From Planctomycetaceae bacterium (GTDB taxonomy: Bacteria; Planctomycetota; Planctomycetia; Pirellulales; Pirellulaceae), in the NCBI GenBank assembly GCA_024642765.1, contig JAHEAM010000286.1, positions 1 through 5,507 of the forward strand: a stretch of DNA of 5,507 bases. The letters are read 5' to 3'. Each line of letters begins with the position of its first letter. The first letter of the stretch is position 1. Of the stretch, positions 1 through 5,507 are shown piece by piece. Below the pieces are notes generated by a model, which saw only the letters and a program-made list of their open reading frames with translations, did no database searches and had not been told where the DNA came from. Position numbers and translations under genes: made by a program.

Positions 1-583
1 CTTGCAGCATCTGTTCGTCGACTGGAAAGCTTCCGTGAAGCAATTGCACATTACCCGAATTAAGTTTCCCGGAAGCGTCCTCGTAGAGCTTTGGCAGCAG
101 AGGAGCAACATCGATTCCGGTGACGTCGATTCCCGCTAACGCCAACATTCGCAGATGGCCGATGCTGCCGTATCCAAAGTCGACTACTCGACTATTTGGT
201 TGAGGATGAAATCCGTGTTGTTCTGCCAAATCCAACGCGCGTGAATACGCGAGCGGCGAACCAAAGCGTGCCGAATAGTAAGTCGCTTCATCGGCGGCGA
301 TTTCTTTGCCAGCGACGTCAATCTTCTTGGGCTGAACCGTAGGCAGATCAGTTACTTTTTGCACCCAGTTCTTGGTCCAGGCCCCTGCGACAAGCGATTG
401 GACTTGGGGAACCTCCGCGCTAAGTTTCGCGACGATGCTTCCCGGCTCTGCCGGAAGTTGAGCGTCTTGAACTGCCCGCCCCCAAGCAATCGAAGAAATG
501 CTCAGAAACACAAGGCAGCCATGACAGACGATTGCGACCCACTTGTTAAACGTGCATTTGAACTGGTTGCCGATTCTGAGCAT
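1..583 (-). CDS. Exported class I SAM-dependent methyltransferase, C-terminus cut off by the window edge
   Basis: Reading the minus strand from ATG at 583-581 gives 194 uninterrupted residues to the left edge, so the gene is partial at its 3' end. Residues 1-14 are basic/polar and 15-33 hydrophobic (WVAIVCHGCLVFLSISSIA), followed by AWG-RA, which reads as a Sec signal peptide or N-terminal anchor. Residues 130-160 form the SAM-binding Rossmann start: strand RVVD (132-135), glycine loop G137-Y-G139-S-I-G142, helix HLRMLALAG, then GIDV with acidic D158 at the end of strand 2, the usual ribose-contacting position. A further strand, VQLLHGSFP (179-187), also fits. This supports transfer of a methyl group from S-adenosylmethionine; the substrate cannot be told, because the specificity half lies outside the window. 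The start is supported by AGGAG (minus strand, 596-592) 8 bases upstream. It is divergent from the C25-like gene. Odd point: a SAM enzyme with an export signal. The fold is fairly sure; the periplasmic location is inferred. Confidence 0.8.
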   Translation of the reverse strand, partial: MLRIGNQFKCTFNKWVAIVCHGCLVFLSISSIAWGRAVQDAQLPAEPGSIVAKLSAEVPQVQSLVAGAWTKNWVQKVTDLPTVQPKKIDVAGKEIAADEATYYSARFGSPLAYSRALDLAEQHGFHPQPNSRVVDFGYGSIGHLRMLALAGIDVTGIDVAPLLPKLYEDASGKLNSGNVQLLHGSFPVDEQMLQ

Positions 584-591
584 GCTGAAGA

Positions 592-596
592 CTCCT
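592..596 (-). promoter_or_regulatory. Shine-Dalgarno site of the methyltransferase gene
   Basis: The minus strand reads AGGAG here, 8 bases before the ATG at 583-581. It fixes the start of the exported methyltransferase and so keeps the hydrophobic export segment inside the protein. Confidence 0.65.
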
Positions 597-736
597 GAAG
601 ATCGCGTGATGAATTACTTCGAAATCTGGAATGTGACAGTATGTATGTAAACGCGGCGAGTTACCCGCACCTCGGACCTTCAAGATACCACAAATGTCCA
701 ATACATCCTGTGATCGGACGTGACAATTTGAATAGG

Positions 737-751
737 GTGGGCATTGCCCAC
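737..751. repeat. Perfect 15-bp palindrome, GTGGGCA-T-TGCCCAC
   Basis: Seven-base arms are exactly complementary around one central T. In RNA this would make a GC-rich hairpin with a tight loop (GTGGGC/GCCCAC with loop ATT). There is no T-run after it in either direction, so it is not a standard intrinsic terminator. The wording 'AGGGTGGGCATTGCCCAC' resembles a short dispersed palindromic repeat that I recall from planctomycete and cyanobacterial intergenic regions, but I cannot confirm copy number from one window. It could instead be an operator for a dimeric regulator of either flanking gene. Confidence 0.6.
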
Positions 752-862
752 TCGAGATTCAAGGACGATTACCCATGTCTCGAACATCACTTGGAAGCGT
801 ACAATGGAAATTGGTGTGGCGATCTTCAATCCGTCGGGTAATGCCTGAAAAATAAAAACGAC

Positions 863-867
863 GAGGG
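863..867 (+). promoter_or_regulatory. Shine-Dalgarno site of the C25-like gene; two possible starts
   Basis: GAGGG lies 4 bases before ATG at 872 and 10 bases before the in-frame ATG at 878. Neither spacing is ideal, so translation may begin at either codon. The difference is only Met-Arg at the front of the signal peptide and does not alter the mature protein. Confidence 0.6.
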
Positions 868-871
868 AAAA

Positions 872-2749
872 ATGCGAATGGGATTCGTATTGTTGATTTC
901 TGTTGTCAGTTGGCTTTTACTATTCGGCCATGTCGAAGCCCAGGGAACAGATCGTGTCACGCGAATGCTGGAACGCTACACGGGACTGGATATTGATTCG
1001 GACGAGACTGCTGAAGTGAACCGATTGAGTCCGTTGGAGTTTGGAGTTGGGGTTGCGGACACGAGCAATGAAAATGATGAGTTGGTACTCGTACTAGTCG
1101 AAGAACGTCTTCTGTCGGAAATCCCAGGGAGTGAATTGCGTGCGGCAGATCTTGTTTCGCGACTGGAACGTTATCGAGCCGATTTGAATGCCGCAGGTTA
1201 TGCAGCTCGGTTTGTTCGTTGCGATTTGTACGCTGGAGCCGAACATCAGGACGGATTAACGCTGCTGGCGATGCGCAGGTTTCTGATTGAAGTTGCCAAA
1301 CAATCGAAGCTAAAAGGTGTTGTGCTGGTAGGCTCGTTTCCGGAGGCGATGATCGTACGACGTTGGTTGTGGCGCCGCGAGCAATGGGACGTGACGATTG
1401 CCGGAAAAGATTACAAGGGTGCCAACCAAAAAGATTACTTGCGGATCGTTCCAGAAGCGGTCGCGCCGCGCGCCGATATTGTGCTGGCCGACTTGGACGG
1501 CAACTGGGAATCGATCTACGCCAAGAAGCCGATGGAAGTCGAATCAATCGAGGCCTTGCCTGACGACAAAATTAAGGAATGGCCCAAGGACGAAATGGTT
1601 TTTGAATCGACAGCGTTTAACGATTCAAGTTCGACGTTCGAGGATTTTTTCTGGATTCAGGAAGATAACTACAGGCGACTAGAATCAAAAAACGGAAAAC
1701 TGCGTTTGAAGCTTCGTGTCGCACAGCAACATTCCGAGGTTTCCAAAAGGGATCGCACCCACCCCAATCCGATGGCTGTTCCGGACATTCTGGTATCGCG
1801 AATCAACGCGCGGCAGGTCGCGGTTAATTTGGATAGTAGTTTTCGGGACCGAAATGGAAAATCGCTGCTAGATGAAAATGGCAAGCCACAAATCGTCGAA
1901 ACAGCCGCGAAAATCAATCCGGCTGCTATGATGCAGCGTGACCCTGCTTTTGAACGGAAACTGCTGGTTGATTATTTTGATCGCAACCACGAATATCGAA
2001 CGAGTATTGTGGCGGATGCAAACAGAACAGCGGCGCTGAGCTATGGCGCCGGGTTGATCAGCGCTGAGTCGTTGAACGAGTATTTGAAAAAGGGTTCGTC
2101 GTCATTTGGTGATTCAGTTTCCTTTCCTGATGGATCGCTGCTCGACTACGTCCACTTTTTGAAAACGCCAGCGCGGCTGAAGGGTCTATCGGCACATTCA
2201 AATCCGTGGAACAGCAGCTACAGTGGATCGTATGATGTTGTTGAACTCGAATCGCAATGCGGCGGGGCTCCTTGGCGCTGGAAAGAGGAGCCCATCGCCA
2301 ATGGTTTTCGCTACACACCGTCGTTTAAGGCTCAGGGTGGTGTAGCGGATTCCTACATTCATCGCACGATTTACGAAAACGACATACTCAACAAGGTTGG
2401 CGGTAGTCTCTACATCCATAATGGATGCGAAGTCAACACGCCGGAGGGAGCACTGAATCATCCTTACAACGACGATCGCTACGGATCACGGGGCGGATTT
2501 CAAAACGCTGAGAGCATCCTGTTTTTTCTAAACGGAGTCGCACTCGCGTCACGTGCCAAGACTTTTTACGATACGCCTCGTGGTTTCACTGAAAAGCTGG
2601 GCGAGGGAAACTGCTTTGGTGAAGGCTGGCGAGCTTACTTCGAAATCGAATCCAGTGACGCTGCACTTGCTGACAATGTCGCCGGCAACAAGCGAACCTA
2701 TCCCTGGAGCATCATTGGCGATTGGACATTAACGCCAACGCTCCGATAA
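872..2749 (+). CDS. Secreted gingipain-like (family C25, clan CD) cysteine peptidase homologue, divergent
   Basis: A 625-residue protein with a signal peptide at 1-23 (hydrophobic 5-19, cleavage expected after V-E-A). The C25 motif order is visible: subdomain with strands around 71-76 and RFVRCDLY (113-120); KGVVLVGSFP (148-157); ADIVLADLDGNW (201-212), like the family's D-L-Y-Y-A-D-L-D-G-x-W; PDILVSRI (304-311), like P-D-x-x-x-G-R; LSAHSNPW (439-446) with candidate catalytic His442; LYIHNGCEVN (513-522) with candidate nucleophile Cys519; a GVALASRAKTFYD segment (555-567); FGEGWRAYF (582-590); and IIGDWTLTP (614-622), matching the terminal L-G-D-P-T-L motif. Clan CD enzymes cut peptides after one specific residue using a His-Cys dyad. 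Oddities: His is followed by Ser, not the usual Gly; GDP is GDW; the His-Cys spacing (77) is long; 213-300 is an insertion-rich stretch; no C-terminal sorting or adhesin domain follows. Family assignment is probable from motifs; activity and specificity are unknown. Confidence 0.72.
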   Translation: MRMGFVLLISVVSWLLLFGHVEAQGTDRVTRMLERYTGLDIDSDETAEVNRLSPLEFGVGVADTSNENDELVLVLVEERLLSEIPGSELRAADLVSRLERYRADLNAAGYAARFVRCDLYAGAEHQDGLTLLAMRRFLIEVAKQSKLKGVVLVGSFPEAMIVRRWLWRREQWDVTIAGKDYKGANQKDYLRIVPEAVAPRADIVLADLDGNWESIYAKKPMEVESIEALPDDKIKEWPKDEMVFESTAFNDSSSTFEDFFWIQEDNYRRLESKNGKLRLKLRVAQQHSEVSKRDRTHPNPMAVPDILVSRINARQVAVNLDSSFRDRNGKSLLDENGKPQIVETAAKINPAAMMQRDPAFERKLLVDYFDRNHEYRTSIVADANRTAALSYGAGLISAESLNEYLKKGSSSFGDSVSFPDGSLLDYVHFLKTPARLKGLSAHSNPWNSSYSGSYDVVELESQCGGAPWRWKEEPIANGFRYTPSFKAQGGVADSYIHRTIYENDILNKVGGSLYIHNGCEVNTPEGALNHPYNDDRYGSRGGFQNAESILFFLNGVALASRAKTFYDTPRGFTEKLGEGNCFGEGWRAYFEIESSDAALADNVAGNKRTYPWSIIGDWTLTPTLR

Positions 2750-2824
2750 ATGGTTTACTTGCCCGTACATGTTCGTCGAATTGTTAACAATGCCGAACGA
2801 AAAATCTGTCCCAAAGGGGAAAGG
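2750..2824. other. Gap between convergent genes with nested palindromes
   Basis: The 75 bases separate the stop of the C25-like gene from the stop of the desulfurase gene, where a shared terminator would be expected. ATTGTTAACAAT (2780-2791) is a perfect 12-bp palindrome, flanked by GTTCG (2771-2775) and its complement CGAAC (2794-2798). Together they could fold into an interrupted hairpin. Neither strand has a T-run directly after the stem, so an intrinsic terminator is only a weak possibility. Confidence 0.35.
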
Positions 2825-3970
2825 TCAACGCATGGAGTAGAGAGCTTCCCAAGCGCCGATGAGCCATTCGGCGGCGATTTCGATTTCTTCTTGCGAGGTG
2901 TACCAGCCTACGCTGAGTCTCATTGTTCCGGCGGCTTCAAGCAAATCCAATCCGAGTGCGTTGAGCGTAGCGCTGATGGAACCAGTGTTGCTATGGCAGG
3001 CCGATCCGGTCGAGGCGCAGAGATTTGGTAGACGTTGCAGAATCGACTGAGCATTCACGCCAGGAAATACAATACTCAATGTGTTTGGCAGGCGTGGTGA
3101 TTTTCGTCCGTTGACTTTGAGAATGCGTCCGATGCCTTGTTCCAGGCGTCGTTGCAGGTCGTCGCGAAGGAATGTCATTCGTTCGGCGGCCTCGTCGAGA
3201 GCCTTATACGCCATCATGGATGCGAATCCCAAACCGACAATGCCTGCCGTGTTTTCGGTCCCACCGCGCAAGCCGTGCTCTTGATCGCCACCGTGGTTTA
3301 CTGGCTCAAGGTCCAAGCCATCGCGAACGAAGAGAGCCCCAACGCCCTTTGGTCCATACAACTTGTGTGCGGCGACGGTTAGCAGGTCGACATCCAATTG
3401 TTGTATCGAAGTTGAGATCTTACCAACGGATTGGGCGGCATCGGTGTGCAGCAGTACTGATTTCGCATGGCAAATCTCGGCAATTTCGCGAATGGGTTGG
3501 ATTGTTCCAATCTCGTTATTAGCGTGCATCACGCTCACCAAACGCGTCTTGCGCTCGAGGGCTTCCGCGATTCGGTCAGGTTGCACGACTCCATTTTCGT
3601 CGGGTTGGACAATGGTGACGCGATAGCCAAGGCGTTGCAAGAAGGCGGCGGGTTGAGTGACAGCGGGGTGTTCCAAACCGCTGATCACCAGGTGTCCACC
3701 GCTCTGAGGATTCTCGCGTAGCATTACGCCTTTAATCGCCAAATTGTTGGCTTCGGTTCCACCTCCCGTAAAAATAACTTCTTCGGCGTCGCATCCGAGT
3801 AGATTGGCGACGTGTCCGCGCGCATCGGCGATGCCTTCGGCTGCAGCGCGTCCCATCCAATGCGAACTGGATGGATTGCCGTAGTGTGAATGTAGGAAAG
3901 GATCCATTGCCTCAAAGACACTGGGTGCCAAAGGCGTGGTAGCATTGAAGTCTAAGTAGATTCGACGCAC
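2825..3970 (-). CDS. Cysteine desulfurase, NifS/IscS family (PLP enzyme)
   Basis: This 381-residue protein removes sulfur from L-cysteine, giving alanine and an enzyme persulfide for Fe-S cluster or thio-cofactor synthesis; it is cytosolic and normally a dimer. The N-terminal YLDFNATTP (5-13) and GNPSSSH (31-37) are family signatures. PLP-site residues are all present: GGGTEANN (69-76), His101, Asn152 in NNEIG, Asp177 and Gln180 in HTDAAQSVGK, and the Schiff-base Lys203 in AHKLYGPKG. The catalytic Cys325 sits in STGSACHS. From memory of E. coli IscS numbering (H104, N155, D180, Q183, K206, C328), each lies exactly three residues earlier, so the core is collinear. It is about 20 residues shorter than IscS at the C-terminus and lacks the 'LEPS' run after the cysteine; the A-C-H-S wording recalls selenocysteine lyases. 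The start is GTG at 3970-3968 with a good ribosome binding site. No iscU, iscA or suf gene is adjacent, so its partner is unknown and I give no symbol. Confidence 0.96.
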   Translation of the reverse strand: MRRIYLDFNATTPLAPSVFEAMDPFLHSHYGNPSSSHWMGRAAAEGIADARGHVANLLGCDAEEVIFTGGGTEANNLAIKGVMLRENPQSGGHLVISGLEHPAVTQPAAFLQRLGYRVTIVQPDENGVVQPDRIAEALERKTRLVSVMHANNEIGTIQPIREIAEICHAKSVLLHTDAAQSVGKISTSIQQLDVDLLTVAAHKLYGPKGVGALFVRDGLDLEPVNHGGDQEHGLRGGTENTAGIVGLGFASMMAYKALDEAAERMTFLRDDLQRRLEQGIGRILKVNGRKSPRLPNTLSIVFPGVNAQSILQRLPNLCASTGSACHSNTGSISATLNALGLDLLEAAGTMRLSVGWYTSQEEIEIAAEWLIGAWEALYSMR

Positions 3971-3977
3971 GCAGCGT

Positions 3978-3983
3978 CCCCTT
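3978..3983 (-). promoter_or_regulatory. Shine-Dalgarno site deciding the GTG start of the desulfurase
   Basis: The minus strand reads AAGGGG, followed by 7 bases and then GTG (3970-3968). The product begins M-R-R-I-Y-L-D-F-N-A-T-T-P, which is where family members normally start, so the GTG is well supported over any internal ATG. Confidence 0.75.
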
Positions 3984-4124
3984 GCGAAAAGGAATTATTG
4001 ATTTGATGTGCTGGCGTTATGCCATTGAGAAAAAATGGATTCTATTATGGTGGAATATTACCCATGCTGTTCACAAGACGTCCGTCTCCCTCTTTTATCT
4101 TATCCAGTCGCGGCCAATTCAAAA

Positions 4125-4137
4125 GGCTTTGAAAGCC
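4125..4137. repeat. Small perfect palindrome GGCTTT-G-AAAGCC
   Basis: Six-base arms surround a single G in the divergent intergenic region, about 155 bases before the desulfurase start and 173 before the M50 start. It could be a protein-binding site or a chance hairpin. No T-run follows, so it is not a terminator. Confidence 0.3.
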
Positions 4138-4300
4138 ATTCTACTGCCTCAAATTCGTGTTTCCTCGTCACGACCAGTTTGACCGTTTTAACCGTGCTCG
4201 CGACGTCCTTCTGAGTCAAATATTTGCGCGAATGGGAAGTCGAATCGCCGCGACGTTTCAATCGCAGAAATAGTTTATGATGGCTCGTTTGCGGACTGTT

Positions 4301-4305
4301 GAGGG
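4301..4305 (+). promoter_or_regulatory. Shine-Dalgarno site deciding the M50 protease start
   Basis: GAGGG is followed by 5 bases (ATCTC) and then ATG at 4311. An in-frame TTG at 4299 would overlap this site and lacks its own, so the ATG is preferred. The resulting N-terminus M-R-L-G-R-F-L-G-I-D also matches how M50 homologues usually begin. Confidence 0.7.
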
Positions 4306-4310
4306 ATCTC

Positions 4311-5117
4311 ATGCGTTTGGGCCGATTTTTGGGCATCGACCTCGTACTTCACTGGACGTTTGGTCTTGCGCCGTTGTATTTTTTGCTGGTGGGCCTGTCG
4401 GATCGTCAAACACTGGGGCAGATCGCGTGGATGGAATTGGTGCTGGCAATGGTGTTTTTGTTTGTGGGACTACACGAATATGGTCACGCATTGACGGCGC
4501 GCTGGTTTGGAATTGGTACCAAAGAAATCATTTTGACCCCAATTGGTGGTGTAGCTTTATTAAAAAGTTTGCCGGAAGATCCTAGCAAAGAAATTCTTAT
4601 CGCTTTCGCAGGCCCTGCCGTGAACGTCGTCTTGGCTGGCATGTTGTTTGGTGGTTTGAGTTTGGCCAACGTTTTCGGATGGAATTTGGGGTTACAAATG
4701 AGCCAATTCCTTCAAACCTTGATCCTAGTGAATTTGTTGTTGTTTGCTTTCAATCTGATACCTTCGTTTCCGATGGATGGAGGTCGCATTTTCCGTGCAA
4801 CGCTCGCTTACTTTATGCCTTATGAAAGAGCGACAGGGATTGCCGTTTCGGTTGCCAAGGTTTTTGCGATTGCTTTTATTATTTATGGCTTGATCAATTT
4901 TGATTTCGGGATTGCGTTTATAGGTCTGTTTGTCTTTGCGGCTTCTTCAGCTGAATGGAATCGACTCTTGCATGTCCGGCGACAACATTCTCAAATGCAC
5001 TCGCAATCCGACTGGAGGTCAGGCGAACAACCGACCGAAAGACTTGGGGCGGTCGTCGAGGGGCATGTGAAAGCCACTCGGCTTGAAATTACCGAAAACT
5101 CAAACCAACACGAATAA
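4311..5117 (+). CDS. M50 family (site-2 protease type) membrane zinc metalloprotease without CBS domains
   Basis: A 268-residue polytopic inner-membrane protein predicted to cut substrates within or near the membrane. Numbering from ATG 4311: LGRFLGIDLVLHW (3-15) is the usual family N-terminus; zinc motif HEYGH at 55-59 lies in a membrane segment; GGVALL (79-84) and the conserved AGPAVN (100-105) follow; NLIPSFPMDGGR (148-159) supplies the third zinc ligand, Asp156, in an M-D-G version of the common L-D-G. About six hydrophobic segments are visible: 13-29, 40-54, 94-122, 133-151, 176-194 and 199-213. Many relatives of this layout end in a paired CBS domain; here the last ~50 residues are hydrophilic (rich in Q, S, H, R and E) with no recognisable domain. 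No PDZ insertion is present. The gene is followed at once by a small membrane protein gene, so the two are very likely co-transcribed. Protease class is secure from both motifs; the substrate is unknown. Confidence 0.92.
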   Translation: MRLGRFLGIDLVLHWTFGLAPLYFLLVGLSDRQTLGQIAWMELVLAMVFLFVGLHEYGHALTARWFGIGTKEIILTPIGGVALLKSLPEDPSKEILIAFAGPAVNVVLAGMLFGGLSLANVFGWNLGLQMSQFLQTLILVNLLLFAFNLIPSFPMDGGRIFRATLAYFMPYERATGIAVSVAKVFAIAFIIYGLINFDFGIAFIGLFVFAASSAEWNRLLHVRRQHSQMHSQSDWRSGEQPTERLGAVVEGHVKATRLEITENSNQHE

Positions 5118-5480
5118 ATGACTGAGCCGATTCCTAACGACATGCGACGCGTTTCCATTCGACACCTGTTGTTAATCACGACAACGTTTGGAATCGCGTT
5201 TGCGATTTATCGTGCGGCCCCACACTTTGGTCTTTTGTTTACTGCTGCTTTGCTTGCATTCTGGTTGGGGTTTTCTTGTTTGTTCTTCGCCGATGTAGTT
5301 GACCAAAGGCCGATCGATGACCGGACCTTTGTTTCGAAGCTGTTGGGTGTGGTTGGAGCTCTTACCATTTGGCTTTCGCTTCTGGGCATGGTGGTCATGT
5401 TGCCCGCTGCGGCGGTTGAATATCGATCGAGCAAGATCCCGCAATCGAAGAAGGTCTTCCAAGAAGACGGCACGCGTTAA
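5118..5480 (+). CDS. Small three-helix membrane protein of unknown function
   Basis: A 120-residue protein I cannot assign to a named family. Three hydrophobic segments are visible: residues 16-32 (HLLLITTTFGIAFAIYR), 38-59 and 75-99, with a hydrophilic loop at 60-74 (DQRPIDDRT) and a charged C-terminal tail from 101 (EYRSSKIPQSKK). The segment RRVSIRHLLLITT (10-22) resembles the N-terminus of many planctomycete membrane proteins of unknown role. Its ATG directly follows the TAA of the M50 gene (TAAATG, zero spacing) and no ribosome binding site precedes it, so translation by coupling to the upstream gene is likely. An internal ATG at 5142 (residue 9) would give an N-terminus closer to that common pattern, but it also lacks a ribosome binding site. 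Position suggests a partner, regulator or substrate of the intramembrane protease; that is inference from adjacency only. Confidence 0.75.
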   Translation: MTEPIPNDMRRVSIRHLLLITTTFGIAFAIYRAAPHFGLLFTAALLAFWLGFSCLFFADVVDQRPIDDRTFVSKLLGVVGALTIWLSLLGMVVMLPAAAVEYRSSKIPQSKKVFQEDGTR

Positions 5481-5507
5481 TCAAAACACGCTGACAGCTC
5501 CTCATAA

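Larger units (their letters stand above)
584..871. other. Divergent intergenic region, 288 bases, no convincing gene
   Basis: This gap separates the two divergent genes and should hold promoters for both. I see the two ribosome binding sites at its ends and a palindrome at 737-751. TACAAT at about 800-805 resembles a -10 box for the rightward gene but has no good -35 box at 17 bases, so I do not call a promoter. A 66-codon reading frame at 641-841 has no ribosome binding site, no hydrophobic or domain pattern, and overlaps the palindrome; I treat it as chance. Confidence 0.5.
3971..4310. other. Divergent intergenic region, 340 bases, no convincing gene
   Basis: This gap lies between the desulfurase start (leftward) and the M50 start (rightward) and must hold both promoters. 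The stretch around 4020-4070 is AT-rich and contains TATTAT and AATATT, possible -10 elements, but none has a -35 partner at a normal distance. TATGAT at 4276-4281 differs by one base from the -10 consensus and would start a short leader for the M50 gene, again without a clear -35. GGCTTT-G-AAAGCC (4125-4137) is a perfect small palindrome. CGCGACGT occurs twice (4199 and 4249), 50 bases apart. Reading frames at 3982-4182 (plus) and 4336-4100 (minus) show no ribosome binding site or family resemblance; I consider them chance. Confidence 0.45.

Noticed and set aside
359..598. Rightward 79-codon reading frame
   Set aside because: It is antisense to the signal-peptide and linker part of the methyltransferase, has no ribosome binding site and shows no family pattern.
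641..841. Rightward 66-codon reading frame in the intergenic region
   Set aside because: No ribosome binding site, no recognisable motif or hydrophobic pattern, and it runs through the palindrome at 737-751.
957..1547. Leftward 196-codon reading frame
   Set aside because: It lies wholly opposite the well-supported C25-like gene, and its Arg/Ser/Pro-rich composition is typical of an antisense shadow.
4199..4256. Two copies of CGCGACGT, 50 bases apart, upstream of the M50 gene
   Set aside because: An 8-base repeat in a moderately GC-rich region is weak evidence, and the flanks share nothing further.
4299..4310. TTG start that would add four residues to the M50 protease
   Set aside because: The TTG is immediately before the GAGGG site that serves the ATG at 4311, and the shorter N-terminus matches the family better.
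4100..4336. Leftward 78-codon reading frame upstream of the M50 gene
   Set aside because: It overlaps the M50 start and its ribosome binding site, has no ribosome binding site of its own and resembles no family I know.
5481..5507. Possible terminator after the last gene
   Set aside because: The final 27 bases contain no stem-loop and no T-run; the region is too short to judge.

Overview
The window looks like a stretch of chromosome from a planctomycete, probably of the Pirellulaceae type. This is inferred from protein style, not from a marker gene. The signs are two exported proteins on divergent strands, a small membrane protein with the 'R-x-S-I-R-x-L-L-L-I-T-T' N-terminus common in planctomycete hypothetical proteins, mostly single-gene transcription units, weak promoter signals and a base composition near 50% GC. 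No rRNA, tRNA, CRISPR array, transposase or phage gene is visible.

Layout. (1) Positions 1-583, minus strand: the N-terminal 194 residues of a class I SAM-dependent methyltransferase with a signal peptide; it runs off the left edge. (2) 584-871: divergent intergenic region holding a perfect 7+1+7 palindrome. (3) 872-2749, plus: a 625-residue secreted protein whose motif order matches gingipain-like (family C25, clan CD) cysteine peptidases, with candidate catalytic His442 and Cys519 in divergent contexts. (4) 2750-2824: short gap between convergent genes, containing a 12-bp palindrome. (5) 2825-3970, minus: a complete, GTG-started cysteine desulfurase of the NifS/IscS family with all key catalytic residues. 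(6) 3971-4310: divergent intergenic region without a convincing gene. (7) 4311-5117, plus: an M50 (site-2 protease type) membrane metalloprotease without CBS domains, joined directly (TAAATG) to (8) 5118-5480, a 120-residue three-helix membrane protein of unknown function. The last 27 bases are empty.

How they work together. Only the last two genes form a clear operon, and the small membrane protein may be a partner or substrate of the intramembrane protease. The desulfurase supplies sulfur for Fe-S clusters or thio-cofactors and stands alone here, with no scaffold gene beside it. The methyltransferase and the C25-like protein are divergent and both carry export signals, but nothing shows a shared pathway. 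The items most worth a second look are the divergent C25-like protein, the exported methyltransferase and the M50/small-membrane-protein pair.
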